A stretch of DNA of 64,000 bases from Cronobacter malonaticus LMG 23826 (GTDB lineage Bacteria; Pseudomonadota; Gammaproteobacteria; Enterobacterales; Enterobacteriaceae), in NCBI RefSeq assembly GCF_001277215.2, contig NZ_CP013940.1, positions 4,030,001 through 4,094,000 on the forward strand. The letters run 5' to 3'. Positions 23,078-32,166 of the stretch are shown one piece after another. How positions within the stretch are numbered: the stretch's first letter is position 1; every line of letters begins with the position of its first letter. A program made the translations under genes and the position numbers. The notes beneath the pieces were generated by a model that saw only the letters and a program-made list of their open reading frames with translations, searched no databases and was not told where the DNA came from.

Positions 23078-23632
23078 GTGAATAAAAGGCATCTGGCAGG
23101 GTGGCTGTTCGCTCTTCTGCTCTCCTCAGGCACGGCTAATGCGACCACAGAGGATGTTTCGGCAACGTTATCCGTCTGCGGGAAAGTAAACTCAACATCG
23201 GATCGTTGTCAGGTCACGCTCAATAAAGAGATGCTTTCTCTCTATACCAGCGTTTCAGATATGGTTAATCAGGGTAGCGACGCCACCGATCCTGAATTCA
23301 CTAATATTTATATCAGTAATATCGGCAACGGTGACAGTTGCGCTCAGGCCGCACAGGCGGGCCATATTAGCGTAAGGTTTGTTGGACAAGCTGACGATGC
23401 GGATGGAACAACCTTAGCCAATAGCTATCTTTCACAAAACAGCGCGAAAGGAGTAGGCATGGGCATCTTCAGGGAAGATAACACGCCTGTTGCCATTAAT
23501 AAGGACACATTACCCGTCCCGGACGCCACGGGAAAAACCGTTTTTGGTATCCAGGCTGTCAAATTAACCAATCAGGCCGTTTCGCCAGGTACGCTTTACG
23601 GCCGTCTTATCATACAGATTGAGCGTCTTTAA
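23078..23632 (+). CDS. Fimbrial subunit, array copy 6 (GTG start, extra cysteine)
   Basis: 184 residues from a GTG start with a strong AAGGAG site. Signal peptide to about Ala22, donor strand EDVSATLSVCGKV containing an extra Cys34, then Cys44/Cys88, core SAKGVGMGIFRE and C-terminal GRLIIQIERL. Cys34 falls where the other copies have Thr, Lys or Ser and would be unpaired. The weak start codon and upstream hairpin suggest low expression, as for a minor or terminating subunit (inference). Confidence 0.88.
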   Translation: MNKRHLAGWLFALLLSSGTANATTEDVSATLSVCGKVNSTSDRCQVTLNKEMLSLYTSVSDMVNQGSDATDPEFTNIYISNIGNGDSCAQAAQAGHISVRFVGQADDADGTTLANSYLSQNSAKGVGMGIFREDNTPVAINKDTLPVPDATGKTVFGIQAVKLTNQAVSPGTLYGRLIIQIERL

Positions 23633-23637
23633 CAGAT

Positions 23638-23663
23638 TTCTCCTCTTAAGCGGGAGAGGAGAA
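23638..23663 (+). terminator. Hairpin at the end of the pilus operon
   Basis: TTCTCCTCT ... AGAGGAGAA with an 8-nt loop, 5 bp after the last pilin stop; no T-run follows. Its arms resemble those of the hairpin at 22915, as though copied with the gene. Confidence 0.5.
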
Positions 23664-23802
23664 TCCCTCATCGCAAATGCTTTTTTAGCTCCTCTATTAT
23701 TACCTTTCCTGGCGGCCCCTCCATGAATGATATCCGCCGGACGTTATTGCATTGTTTCTCCTGATAGTGTCTGCCCCTCCGGGCATCGGCGTGCCACCAC
23801 AT

Positions 23803-23818
23803 ATGCAATCGTTTGCTT
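23803..23818 (+). promoter_or_regulatory. Candidate PurR operator upstream of xanP
   Basis: The core GCAATCGTTTGC differs at one position from the palindromic PurR core GCAAACGTTTGC. It lies 51 bp before the xanP ATG. Purine-repressed transport of xanthine is expected in enterobacteria; binding here is a prediction. Confidence 0.6.
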
Positions 23819-23869
23819 TTGTGATGTACTCCGCTAGAATGTCCGCTTTTCCATCGTGGGATTTTGTTG

Positions 23870-25270
23870 ATGTCCTCTAATACCCTTGAGTCTGAAAATG
23901 CGCAAACGGTTGCGCCTGTGCGAAATAGTGAACTGATCTATCGTCTGGAAGACCGTCCACCGCTGCCGCAAACGCTGTTTGCTGCCTGCCAGCACCTTCT
24001 GGCGATGTTCGTTGCAGTGATCACACCTGCGCTTTTGATCTGTCAGGCTCTGGGATTGCCCGCGCAGGACACCCAGCACATCATCAGCATGTCGCTGTTT
24101 GCTTCCGGCGTGGCATCGATTATTCAGATTAAAGCGTGGGGGCCGGTCGGCTCCGGGCTGCTTTCTATTCAGGGCACCAGCTTTAATTTTGTGGCACCAC
24201 TCATTATGGGCGGTACGGCGCTGAAAACCGGCGGCGCGGACGTGCCAACGATGATGGCCGCGCTGTTTGGCACCCTGATGCTGGCGAGCTGCACTGAGAT
24301 GGTCATCTCCCGCGTTCTTCACCTGGCGCGCCGCATTATCACGCCGCTGGTTTCCGGCGTCGTGGTGATGATTATCGGTCTTTCGCTGATTCAGGTCGGG
24401 CTGACATCAATTGGCGGCGGCTATGCCGCGATGAGCGATCATACTTTCGGCGCGCCGAAAAACCTGCTGCTGGCGGGCGCGGTGCTGGCGGTGATTATTC
24501 TCCTTAACCGCCAGCGCAACCCGTACCTGCGCGTCGCGTCGCTGGTGATTGCGATGGCGGTGGGTTATCTGCTGGCCTGGGCGATGGACATGCTGCCGCA
24601 AAGCGTGGCACCTGCACAGAGCGCGCTGATCATGATCCCGACGCCGCTGCATTACGGGCTCGGCATCGACTGGAACCTGCTGTTGCCGCTGATGCTGGTC
24701 TTTATGATCACCTCGCTTGAAACCATCGGTGACATCACCGCCACCTCTGACGTCTCCGAACAGCCGGTCTCCGGCCCGCTATATATGAAGCGCCTGAAAG
24801 GCGGCGTGCTGGCGAACGGTCTGAACTCGTTTGTCTCCGCCGTGTTCAACACTTTCCCGAACTCCTGCTTCGGACAAAACAACGGCGTTATTCAGTTAAC
24901 AGGCGTCGCCAGCCGCTATGTCGGCTTTGTGGTGGCGCTGATGCTGATTGTGCTCGGCCTGTTCCCGGCGGTGAGTGGTTTTGTTCAGCATATTCCTGAG
25001 CCGGTACTGGGCGGCGCGACCATTGTGATGTTCGGCACCATTGCGGCCTCCGGCGTGCGTATCGTCTCCCGCGAACCGTTAAACCGCCGCGCGATCATGA
25101 TTATCGCGTTGTCGCTGGCGGTAGGCCTCGGCGTTTCTCAGCAGCCGCTGATCCTGCAGTTCGCGCCGGACTGGGTGAAAAACCTGCTCTCTTCCGGCAT
25201 CGCCGCGGGCGGCATTACCGCCATTGTGCTGAATCTAATTTTCCCTCCGGAAAAGCAGACCAACGACTAA
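23870..25270 (+). CDS. xanP: Xanthine permease (NCS2/NAT family)
   Basis: Proton-linked uptake of xanthine across the inner membrane. 466 residues with about 14 membrane segments; the NAT-family features are present: the QH pair in [11 protein letters not shown], and the signature region [24 protein letters not shown]. Start set at MSSNTLES; two in-frame TTG codons lie just upstream. Very close to E. coli XanP by recall. It begins 237 bp after the pilus island and is followed by a hairpin at 25279. Confidence 0.96.
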   Translation: MSSNTLESENAQTVAPVRNSELIYRLEDRPPLPQTLFAACQHLLAMFVAVITPALLICQALGLPAQDTQHIISMSLFASGVASIIQIKAWGPVGSGLLSIQGTSFNFVAPLIMGGTALKTGGADVPTMMAALFGTLMLASCTEMVISRVLHLARRIITPLVSGVVVMIIGLSLIQVGLTSIGGGYAAMSDHTFGAPKNLLLAGAVLAVIILLNRQRNPYLRVASLVIAMAVGYLLAWAMDMLPQSVAPAQSALIMIPTPLHYGLGIDWNLLLPLMLVFMITSLETIGDITATSDVSEQPVSGPLYMKRLKGGVLANGLNSFVSAVFNTFPNSCFGQNNGVIQLTGVASRYVGFVVALMLIVLGLFPAVSGFVQHIPEPVLGGATIVMFGTIAASGVRIVSREPLNRRAIMIIALSLAVGLGVSQQPLILQFAPDWVKNLLSSGIAAGGITAIVLNLIFPPEKQTND

Positions 25271-25278
25271 TCCCGTGC

Positions 25279-25303
25279 CGATGGCGGCACCGCGCCGCCA
25301 TCG
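25279..25303 (+). terminator. Strong GC hairpin after xanP
   Basis: CGATGGCGGC-ACCGC-GCCGCCATCG, a 10-bp stem 8 bp after the xanP stop. No T-run, so perhaps a Rho-assisted terminator or mRNA-protecting structure. Confidence 0.5.
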
Positions 25304-25391
25304 CTGACACCTCCATTGACAATCCCCGCCTTGAGCAATTCGCCTGAATAGTGCATAAATCCATCATCGGAAGTTCACAGGATGGAAGACA

Positions 25392-27074
25392 ATGAAATTT
25401 CTCGGAAAGCTCATCATTGCGCTGATCGCCGCCGTTCTGCTGATTCTGCTCGTGCTTTACGTGCTGTTGCAGACGCGCTGGGGCGCGGGCTGGCTCACCG
25501 GCTGGGTGAACCAGCACAGCGGCTATCACATCACCTTTGATGAAATGGACCACAGCTTCTCCGCGCCTTCGCATCTGGTGCTGAAAAACGTCACGTTCGG
25601 GCGCAGCGGCCAGCCCGCCACGCTGGTGGCGCAAAAGGTTGATATCGGCCTGAGCAGCCGCCAGGTCACCGAGCCGATGCACGTCGATACCATTTTGCTC
25701 TACAAAGGCACGCTGAATTTATCCCCTTCCACCGCGCCGCTGCCGTTTCGTGCTGACCGCCTTCAGTTAAACGATATGGCGTTTAACAGCCCGAAAACTG
25801 GCTGGGATCTCAGCGCACAGCGCGTTAACGGTGGCATCAGCCCGTGGCTGCCGGAAGCCGGGAAAATTCTCGGCAGCAAAGCGGATATTGCCCTAAGCGC
25901 AGGCTCGCTGACGCTAAACGGTATGCCCGCCAGCAATGTGCTGGTGCAGGGTGAAATTAACAATGACGAAGTGACGATTACTAATCTCGGTGCCGATATC
26001 GCCCGCGGCGCGCTCACCGGTAACGCGCGTCGATTAGCGAACGGCGGCTGGGTGGTGGATAACCTGCGCTTAAGCGATATCCGTCTGCAAACCGCGAAAT
26101 CGGTAAGCGACCTGCTGCAACCGCTGACAACACTCCCCTCGCTTGAGCTCGGGCGCGTTGACGTGACCGACGCGCGGCTTGAAGGGCCGGGCTGGGCAGC
26201 GACCGATCTGGATATCAGCCTGCGCAATCTGACGCTGGTGAACGGCAGCTGGCAGAGCGATGACGGCAAGGTGTCGATGAACGCCAGCGAGGTAGTTTAC
26301 GGCTCGCTGCATTTTCTCGACCCTATCGTGAACGCCGATCTCTCAGCGCAGGGCGTGGCGCTGCGTCAGTTCAGCTCGCGCTGGGAAGGCGGCATGGTGC
26401 GAACCTCCGGCGTCTGGCAGCGGGCAAGCAACGCGCTGACGCTCGATGAGCTGGCGCTGGCGGGGCTGGAATATACCCTGCCTGCCGACTGGAAAAAGCG
26501 CTGGCAGGAGAAGCTGCCCGCGTGGCTGCAAACCGTGACGGTGAAAAAGCTCTCCGGCAGCCGCAATCTGATTATCGATATCGATCCTGAATGGCCGTTC
26601 CAGCTCACCGCGCTGGACGCCTGGGGCAATAATCTGCAGCTGGCGCGTAACGGCGAATGGGGGATCTGGGGCGGCAACGCCACGCTCAACGCCGCCGCCG
26701 CGACGTTTAACCGCGTCGATGTGCGCCGCCCGTCGCTGACGCTGAACGCGAACCCTTCCACTATCGCCATTAGCGAGTTAAGCGCGTTTGCGGGCCAGGG
26801 CATGTTGCAGGCCACCGCGACGATTTCTCAGTTACCTCAGAGAATGACAACGGTGAGCCTGAATGGCCGCGCGGTGCCGGTCAACGTGTTGCATAACTGG
26901 GGATGGCCGCAGGTGCCGCTGGAGGGCGACGGTAATTTACAGCTCACCGCGAGCGGCAGCCTGGCGGCAGACGCGCCGCTGCGCCCGAGCGTTAACGGGC
27001 AGTTGCAGGCGACAGGCAAAAACGGGCAGCAGGTCCAGCAAACCATGCAGAACGGCGTGGTGCCGGGGGCGTGA
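25392..27074 (+). CDS. yicH: AsmA-family envelope protein YicH
   Basis: A 560-residue protein with one N-terminal membrane anchor (about 5-27) and a long periplasmic region rich in short beta-strands. The AsmA-like N-terminus (QTRWGAGWLTGWVNQHSGYHITFD) and repeated beta-groove segments place it with AsmA-family proteins, bridge-like factors implicated in phospholipid traffic between membranes. YicH itself has no firmly established activity. It ends in an alignable but slightly short tail (E. coli about 569 residues). It is the last gene of the 82-min-type block. Confidence 0.9.
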   Translation: MKFLGKLIIALIAAVLLILLVLYVLLQTRWGAGWLTGWVNQHSGYHITFDEMDHSFSAPSHLVLKNVTFGRSGQPATLVAQKVDIGLSSRQVTEPMHVDTILLYKGTLNLSPSTAPLPFRADRLQLNDMAFNSPKTGWDLSAQRVNGGISPWLPEAGKILGSKADIALSAGSLTLNGMPASNVLVQGEINNDEVTITNLGADIARGALTGNARRLANGGWVVDNLRLSDIRLQTAKSVSDLLQPLTTLPSLELGRVDVTDARLEGPGWAATDLDISLRNLTLVNGSWQSDDGKVSMNASEVVYGSLHFLDPIVNADLSAQGVALRQFSSRWEGGMVRTSGVWQRASNALTLDELALAGLEYTLPADWKKRWQEKLPAWLQTVTVKKLSGSRNLIIDIDPEWPFQLTALDAWGNNLQLARNGEWGIWGGNATLNAAAATFNRVDVRRPSLTLNANPSTIAISELSAFAGQGMLQATATISQLPQRMTTVSLNGRAVPVNVLHNWGWPQVPLEGDGNLQLTASGSLAADAPLRPSVNGQLQATGKNGQQVQQTMQNGVVPGA

Positions 27075-27109
27075 CCCTTGTGGTAACGGAACGTTGAAAG
27101 AGACGGCAG

Positions 27110-27190
27110 GTGCGCTGCGCTTACCTGCCCTACGTTATCGCGGTAACGTCACAGTTCCGTATTTCCGTAGGGCAGGTAAGCGCAGCGCAC
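27110..27190. repeat. Perfect 25-bp inverted repeat in yicH-fabY junction
   Basis: Arm 1 at 27110-27134 is the exact reverse complement of arm 2 at 27166-27190, with a 31-bp interior. With one mismatch the match extends outward about five bases (GGCAG against GGCGG). The arm core CGTAGGGCAGGTAAGCGCAG is a type of GTAGGGYGGGTAAGCG dispersed palindrome I recall seeing often between enterobacterial genes; REP/BIME-like. It lies where gene order departs from E. coli. Confidence 0.85.
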
Positions 27191-27221
27191 CCGCCGGATC
27201 AAAAAAACCCGGCATTGACGC

Positions 27222-28211
27222 CTACTCCTCCTCGTTGCCGCCCTCTTCCAGCGGCCCGAAAGGTTTGGCAGGCAACACAATGTAAATGCCTTCAAACACC
27301 GCGCCGGGCGTCTCGTCGCCCGAAAGCTCCACCTGCAACTGCACGCGCGCTTTGCGCCCGCGCGCGAGACGGTCGAGATCGCCACTGAGCGACCCTAAAT
27401 CGGCCACCGCGCCGGGCTTGCCGCTAATCGGTCGGCTGTAACGAATATGCGCGTCGGCCAGGATAATCGTCCCGCCCAGATGCCGCTCGCGCAGCATCAG
27501 CCAGATAAGCCCCCAGCCCGTCAGCGTCGCCAGCGAAAACAGGCTGCCTGCGAACAGCGTATGGTGCGGATTCTGGTTGCCGGTCTCCGGCATCGTGGTA
27601 ATAAATTTCTGCCCGGTATATTGCAGGATGCGCACGCCCATCTTTTCACTAAGCGGAATATGCTCATACCACGCCTGCTGCAACTGCGCGCACCAGTCGG
27701 CGCGGTGAAGAATATCATCCAGCGAGGCTATCGGTTTTATCATCAGGAAGTGGCGCAGCGGCGTGGTTTGCGGCGTGGTGATCTCGCCCTCATTCACAAA
27801 CCCCAGCTTGGCGAAAAACTCCACGGCGTCCTCGCGCGCGCTACAGACCACGCGCTTTACGCCTTCCTGGCGCGCGACCGACTCCAGCGTCATCGCCACC
27901 AGCGTGCCGAGCCCTTTCTCCTGCACCGCCGGGTCGACCGCCATAAAGCGGATCGAGCCTTCGTTATCGGCATTGATATACAGCCGCCCGATGGCGACGG
28001 GGTTGCCCTCTTCATCCACCACCATCTGATGATGGGCCATCGCATCGTAGCCGTCCCGTTCGGAGCCTTTCGGCTGATGCAGCGGCTTGCGTAACATCTC
28101 CCAGCGGAACTGGTAGTAGCGCTCAAGTTCTTCTTCTGTTTCGGGTACACGAAGGTGATACATAGCGGTACTCTCTCTTGTTGTCCGCGACCACGATGGC
28201 ATCTGGTTCAT
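27222..28211 (-). CDS. fabY: FabY / YiiD: GNAT acetyltransferase-thioesterase-like fusion
   Basis: 329 residues in two domains: an N-terminal GNAT acetyltransferase fold (about 17-165; acetyl-CoA loop [34 protein letters not shown]) and a C-terminal hot-dog thioesterase-like domain (about 185-325; [23 protein letters not shown]). E. coli FabY has been implicated in initiating fatty-acid synthesis as an acetoacetyl-ACP-forming activity. Start overlaps the dtd stop by 4 bp. A start at MYHLRVP, residue 17, is the shorter alternative. Confidence 0.93.
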   Translation of the reverse strand: MNQMPSWSRTTRESTAMYHLRVPETEEELERYYQFRWEMLRKPLHQPKGSERDGYDAMAHHQMVVDEEGNPVAIGRLYINADNEGSIRFMAVDPAVQEKGLGTLVAMTLESVARQEGVKRVVCSAREDAVEFFAKLGFVNEGEITTPQTTPLRHFLMIKPIASLDDILHRADWCAQLQQAWYEHIPLSEKMGVRILQYTGQKFITTMPETGNQNPHHTLFAGSLFSLATLTGWGLIWLMLRERHLGGTIILADAHIRYSRPISGKPGAVADLGSLSGDLDRLARGRKARVQLQVELSGDETPGAVFEGIYIVLPAKPFGPLEEGGNEEE

Positions 28212-28645
28212 ATCTGCAACCAGAACGTCACGGGGCCGTCATTCGTCAGTGAGACCTGCATATCGGCGGCGAAACGTCCTGTTTCGGTGGTCATGCCCGC
28301 AGCGCGGCAGCGGCTGACAAAATAGTCGTAAAGCGCCTCAGCCTGCTCCGGCGGCGCGCCGCGCGAAAAGCTCGGGCGCAGGCCTTTTTCGGTATCCGCC
28401 GGTAACGTAAATTGCGACACCACCAGCACGCTGCCGCCCGCCTGCTGCACGTTCAGGTTCATTTTGCCCTGCTCGTCGCTAAAGATGCGGTAGCCGAGCA
28501 CGCGCTCGCACAGCCGGTTAGCTTTCTGCTCGTCGTCGTCTTTTTCGACACCTAACAGCACTAAAAGTCCCGGCCCGATTTCACCCGTCACTTCGTCTCC
28601 CACGCGCACGCTGGCGTGGGTCACACGTTGAATTAATGCAATCAT
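28208..28645 (-). CDS. dtd: D-aminoacyl-tRNA deacylase
   Basis: Removes D-amino acids mis-attached to tRNA (D-Tyr and others) and glycine from tRNA-Ala, protecting translation fidelity; homodimer. At 145 residues it has the family length, and both active-site motifs are present: SQFTL and the Gly-cisPro motif [11 protein letters not shown] at the C-terminus. Overlaps both neighbours (yihY upstream, fabY downstream) by 4 bp each, so the three are translated from one transcript. Confidence 0.97.
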   Translation of the reverse strand: MIALIQRVTHASVRVGDEVTGEIGPGLLVLLGVEKDDDEQKANRLCERVLGYRIFSDEQGKMNLNVQQAGGSVLVVSQFTLPADTEKGLRPSFSRGAPPEQAEALYDYFVSRCRAAGMTTETGRFAADMQVSLTNDGPVTFWLQI

Positions 28646-29511
28646 ACTGATTCAGCTTCTTCTCTGGCGGCCTGTCTTAATTTGCGATAATCCCCGAGAG
28701 TGACAGTAATTTCCGCGCCAAGCAAGACGATGCACCACGTCCAGTAGACCCAGAGAAAGAGGATTGGTATCACCGCCAGCACGCCGTAAATCAGCTGATA
28801 AGAAGGGAACATCGTGATGTAAAGGGCAAAACCCTTTTTGCCCAGTTCAAAGAGCAGCGCGGCCACCAGAGAACCTATCAGCGCATCACGAGCTGGCACG
28901 CGCGTCGTCGGCACCACGCTGTAAAGCAGCCAGAACGAAAGCCACGACAGCAACAGCGGAAAAATACGCAGCACTTCGTCAATCATAGTGTTAAAGCCGC
29001 TCGCCCAGCGCAGCGACAGCAGATACGAGCTAATCACCAGACTTGCGCCCGCGAGCAGCGGGCCTAGCGTCAGGATCATCCAGTAAACGGCAAATGAGTA
29101 CACTTTTGGCCGTTGGCGAGTGCTGCGCCAGATCGTGTTAAGCGCGCTGTCGATGGCGTACATCAACAGCAGCGAAGTAACAATCAGCCCCAGCGCGCCA
29201 ACAGCCGTCATCTTGCTGGAGTTAGCGACGAACTGTTCGATATAACGCTGAATAATATCGCCCGTGGCGGGCATAAAATTGGCGAACACAAAATGGCGCA
29301 GCTGAACGCTGACGTCAGAAAACATCGGGAACGCGGCAAACAGCGCGAAAATCACCGCCACAAAAGGCACGAGCGAGAGCAACGACACATACGCCAGGTT
29401 ACCGGCAAGCGTCGTCATATGATCCTCATCGATTCGCACCCACAGCAGCTTAAGCCAGGCGAGCAGCGGCCCGGTTCGACGGGCCACTTTTTGATGAACG
29501 GATTTTAACAT
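28642..29511 (-). CDS. yihY: YihY-family inner-membrane protein
   Basis: 289 residues with about six membrane segments and the family's conserved stretches ([43 protein letters not shown]). It was once misnamed RNase BN (rbn); there are no nuclease motifs and the true RNase BN is ElaC/RNase Z. Function unknown. The start overlaps the yihX end by 7 bp. Confidence 0.93.
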   Translation of the reverse strand: MLKSVHQKVARRTGPLLAWLKLLWVRIDEDHMTTLAGNLAYVSLLSLVPFVAVIFALFAAFPMFSDVSVQLRHFVFANFMPATGDIIQRYIEQFVANSSKMTAVGALGLIVTSLLLMYAIDSALNTIWRSTRQRPKVYSFAVYWMILTLGPLLAGASLVISSYLLSLRWASGFNTMIDEVLRIFPLLLSWLSFWLLYSVVPTTRVPARDALIGSLVAALLFELGKKGFALYITMFPSYQLIYGVLAVIPILFLWVYWTWCIVLLGAEITVTLGDYRKLRQAAREEAESV

Positions 29512-30104
29512 GCGGGATTCGAGAAATAGCTGGGCACAGTTTTACGGTCAGTCACCAGCACGCTGGTAATGCCCACTTTGCGCGCGCCGTCGATATTCGC
29601 TTCGTTATCATCGAAAAACACGGCGTCCCGGGCGCTAAAGCCTTCCTGCTCCAGTACCTTTTGATAGATTTCCGGCTCCGGCTTGCGCATCCCCATCTCC
29701 TGCGAAAGATAGATAGCGTCGGCGGCGGCCTGCACTTCCGGGTACTGTTCCGGCCAGTAGGTCGTATGCAGCCGGTTAGTATTGGAGAGCACCACCACAC
29801 GATGCCCCTGCTCACGCAGCTGCTGCATGATAGTAATCACTTCCGGGCGCAGCCCGACAAACACCGCCTGCCAGCCCGCGGAGAACTGCTCAAAGCTCAG
29901 CGGCAACGCCATTTCTTCGCATAGCGCCTTCGCGAAATCCTCGTCGCTCAGCTCGCCACGCTCGTGCTGATGAAACGGCTCGCCCATGGAGAAACTCTGG
30001 CGCAGATTCGCCAGCGGCACGCGGCTGTAATCACTCCAGACGCCCAGCACGCGGTTAAAGTCGATATCTACAATGACATTACCTAAATCAAAGATATAGA
30101 GCAT
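29505..30104 (-). CDS. yihX: HAD-family alpha-D-glucose-1-phosphate phosphatase
   Basis: 199 residues; haloacid dehalogenase fold with motif [12 protein letters not shown], in which the second Asp of the usual DxD is replaced by Asn as is normal for this subfamily, motif II VVLSNTN, and motif III/IV KPEPEIY ... [10 protein letters not shown]. The E. coli enzyme prefers alpha-glucose-1-phosphate. First gene of the leftward yihX-yihY-dtd-fabY operon. Confidence 0.94.
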   Translation of the reverse strand: MLYIFDLGNVIVDIDFNRVLGVWSDYSRVPLANLRQSFSMGEPFHQHERGELSDEDFAKALCEEMALPLSFEQFSAGWQAVFVGLRPEVITIMQQLREQGHRVVVLSNTNRLHTTYWPEQYPEVQAAADAIYLSQEMGMRKPEPEIYQKVLEQEGFSARDAVFFDDNEANIDGARKVGITSVLVTDRKTVPSYFSNPAC

Positions 30105-30174
30105 GACTCACTCTCCTTTCGGGCCATGTGAATGTTAACTGTAGCGAGAAAGGCGAACTTTGACTATGTGCTAA

Positions 30175-30200
30175 CGCGCGGGTTTTGCATCACCCGCGCG
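30175..30200. terminator. GC-rich hairpin between csqR and yihX
   Basis: CGCGCGGGT - 8-nt loop - ACCCGCGCG, a 9-bp stem 12 bp beyond the csqR stop on the minus strand. No clear T-run. Confidence 0.45.
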
Positions 30201-30212
30201 CGGCATAAGAAA

Positions 30213-31019
30213 TTAGCGGTCGGTGTCGTCGTCGCCAGACGGCAATTCCGCCTGAACCAGCTCAACCTGATGGGCTTTTAAAATCGTGTTCAGCGATGCG
30301 CCAGGCTGCCGATCGGTAAAGAGTGCCGTGGCCTGCGAAAGGTTGCCAATACTGACCGCCGCCGAGGCGTGGTATTTCGTATGATCGGCCGCCAGTAAGA
30401 TGTGCCGCGAGTGGGCCATCATGGTTTTCACCACGTTCGCCTCGTTCACGTCAAACTCCAGCAGCTCGCCGTCACTCTCAATGGCACCGACGCTCGTTAT
30501 CAGATAATCCGCACGAAATCCTTCCACAAACGCAGAAGCCCCCGGGCCGATAATACCGCCATTATGCGGGCGCAGCGTCCCGCCGGGCACCATCACTTCA
30601 AACCGACTGTTTTTATAGAGAATATGCGCCACGCGCAGGCTGTTGGTAATAATGCGCAGATGATTATGATTCAGCAGCGCGCGCGCTATCTGTTCTACTG
30701 TCGTGCCGATAGTGATAAAGAGCGTAGAGCCGTCCGGCACGTAGTCGGCGATCGCCTGAGCTATCGCGATTTTCTCCCCGGTCATCGAGATCTCGCGCTG
30801 CTCAAACGCGGTATTCACCACGCTTGATGCCCGCCCCGCGCCGCCGTGATGCCGGGTAATCAGTCCCTGTTCGCTTAGCTTGCGAATATCGCGCCGCACC
30901 GTCTGGGTAGAAACGTCCAGCAGTTGCGCCAGCTCGTCGATATTCATATATCCCCGCTCGGCGATAAGCCCGATCAGCTGATCGTGGCGCGGATTGCCCG
31001 TCACTCCGGTAAGGCTCAT
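30213..31019 (-). CDS. csqR: DeoR-family repressor of sulfoquinovose catabolism
   Basis: 268 residues (YihW). N-terminal DeoR-type helix-turn-helix (about 8-55: MNIDELAQLLDVSTQTVRRDIRKL) followed by the sugar-phosphate-isomerase-like effector domain (TIGTTVEQIARAL, NSLRVA, GGTLRPHN, GASAFVEGFRADYLITSVGAI, LAADHTKYHASA). E. coli CsqR represses the yih genes and is relieved by sulfoquinovose or its glycerol derivative. Start set at MSLTGVTG; a 7-residue extension to 31040 is unlikely. It lies downstream of yihV in the leftward arm, so it probably controls its own operon. Confidence 0.95.
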   Translation of the reverse strand: MSLTGVTGNPRHDQLIGLIAERGYMNIDELAQLLDVSTQTVRRDIRKLSEQGLITRHHGGAGRASSVVNTAFEQREISMTGEKIAIAQAIADYVPDGSTLFITIGTTVEQIARALLNHNHLRIITNSLRVAHILYKNSRFEVMVPGGTLRPHNGGIIGPGASAFVEGFRADYLITSVGAIESDGELLEFDVNEANVVKTMMAHSRHILLAADHTKYHASAAVSIGNLSQATALFTDRQPGASLNTILKAHQVELVQAELPSGDDDTDR

Positions 31020-31055
31020 GAACGATCCCCTTAAAATCATTGCTCGCCGGGCATT

Positions 31056-31955
31056 TTATACAAAAAGAGACAGAAAAGAGCGGGTTTGATCACAGTCGGG
31101 GATCCCGGCGCGTCCGCCAGGACGGGTGCATTTCAGCGCGGCAACGGCGCTGGCGAAACGTACTGCCTCCTGCGGCGATTCGCCGCGAGCCAGCATTACC
31201 GCCAGCGCGCCGTGAAAAACATCACCCGCGCCGGTGGTGTCCACTGTTTCCACCGTAAACCCGGACTGGCGATGCAGGGTGTCGTCATTTTCAAGCCACA
31301 GACAGCCCTCTTTGCCAAGAGTGACATAAACATGACCGTTAGTGAGCATTTTTGTAGTTTTAAGGGCGTCTTGCGGCGCAAGCCCCGGTGCCAGGCGCGC
31401 CAGCCCCGGTGCAGAGAACGCGGCGTGATCGCTTAAGGCCACCAGCGAACGAATATCCTGCGGCGTCACGTCGCCATCCAGCAGTGTCATCACACCTGCC
31501 CGGCGCGCCAGCGTTAACGCGCGCGTCGCGCCTTCATGCCAGCGCACATCCGCCAGCACGGCGTCGTAGCGGCCGAAGTCGATGTCATCGAGCCAGCTCG
31601 CGTCGTCAGGCAGATCGGGGCTCGGATAGTTAACAATCACCCGCTCTCCCGCGGCATCCACAAGAATGGCCGACTGCGACGAGCGCGCGCCCGTAATCTG
31701 GCGCGCCCGCGTGGTGTTAACGCCCAGCGATTCCAGCTCCGCAAAGAGTTGTGCGCCCGTCGCGTCATCGCCGACACGCCCAATGAAATCCACCTGCGCG
31801 CCCAGCCTTGCCGCCGCCACAGCCGCCGTTGCCGCCGGGCCGCCGCCTACGTCGCGATACTGTTGCGCCACATATTTGCCCCCCTCATGCGGCAAGGCTT
31901 CCAGCGTATAAATGCGATCCTGTACGGCGATACCCACACACGCGATGCGAACCAT
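31056..31955 (-). CDS. yihV: 6-deoxy-6-sulfofructose kinase
   Basis: Phosphorylates sulfofructose at C1 with ATP, giving sulfofructose-1-phosphate in the sulfo-EMP pathway. 299 residues, PfkB/ribokinase family: glycine-rich VGGGPAATAAVAAARLGA near the N-terminus and the catalytic anion-hole motif VDTTGAGDVFHGALA near the C-terminus. Start at MVRIACVG with AGAGGAAG upstream. It is divergent from yihU across 211 bp, which should contain both promoters and the CsqR operators. Confidence 0.96.
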   Translation of the reverse strand: MVRIACVGIAVQDRIYTLEALPHEGGKYVAQQYRDVGGGPAATAAVAAARLGAQVDFIGRVGDDATGAQLFAELESLGVNTTRARQITGARSSQSAILVDAAGERVIVNYPSPDLPDDASWLDDIDFGRYDAVLADVRWHEGATRALTLARRAGVMTLLDGDVTPQDIRSLVALSDHAAFSAPGLARLAPGLAPQDALKTTKMLTNGHVYVTLGKEGCLWLENDDTLHRQSGFTVETVDTTGAGDVFHGALAVMLARGESPQEAVRFASAVAALKCTRPGGRAGIPDCDQTRSFLSLFV

Positions 31956-32166
31956 AGCTTCCTCTCTGTTTGCGCTCAGGACGGGCCTGCGCCCGTCACG
32001 ATTCCTGTCAATCAACATAGCGGCATTTTAATTTTCCCGGATCGTAAAAAAGTGATAGCTGTCAATTTTTTGACTTTAAATTACAAATACGCTCATAAAC
32101 AGACAGAAATAGTCCACCATGAATGACAAAACTGACATCCCGCTTTTACGCTGACAGGAGCATGTT
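31956..32166. promoter_or_regulatory. Divergent yihV/yihU control region
   Basis: 211 bp between head-to-head genes, AT-rich at 32020-32110 against GC-rich flanks. It must carry the two promoters and, by analogy with E. coli, CsqR sites. I could not fix individual boxes by eye. Confidence 0.6.

Noticed and set aside
19242..23632. The repeated pilin array as CRISPR or satellite repeats
   Set aside because: The repetition is at protein-gene scale with diverged coding sequence and no short regular repeat-spacer units.
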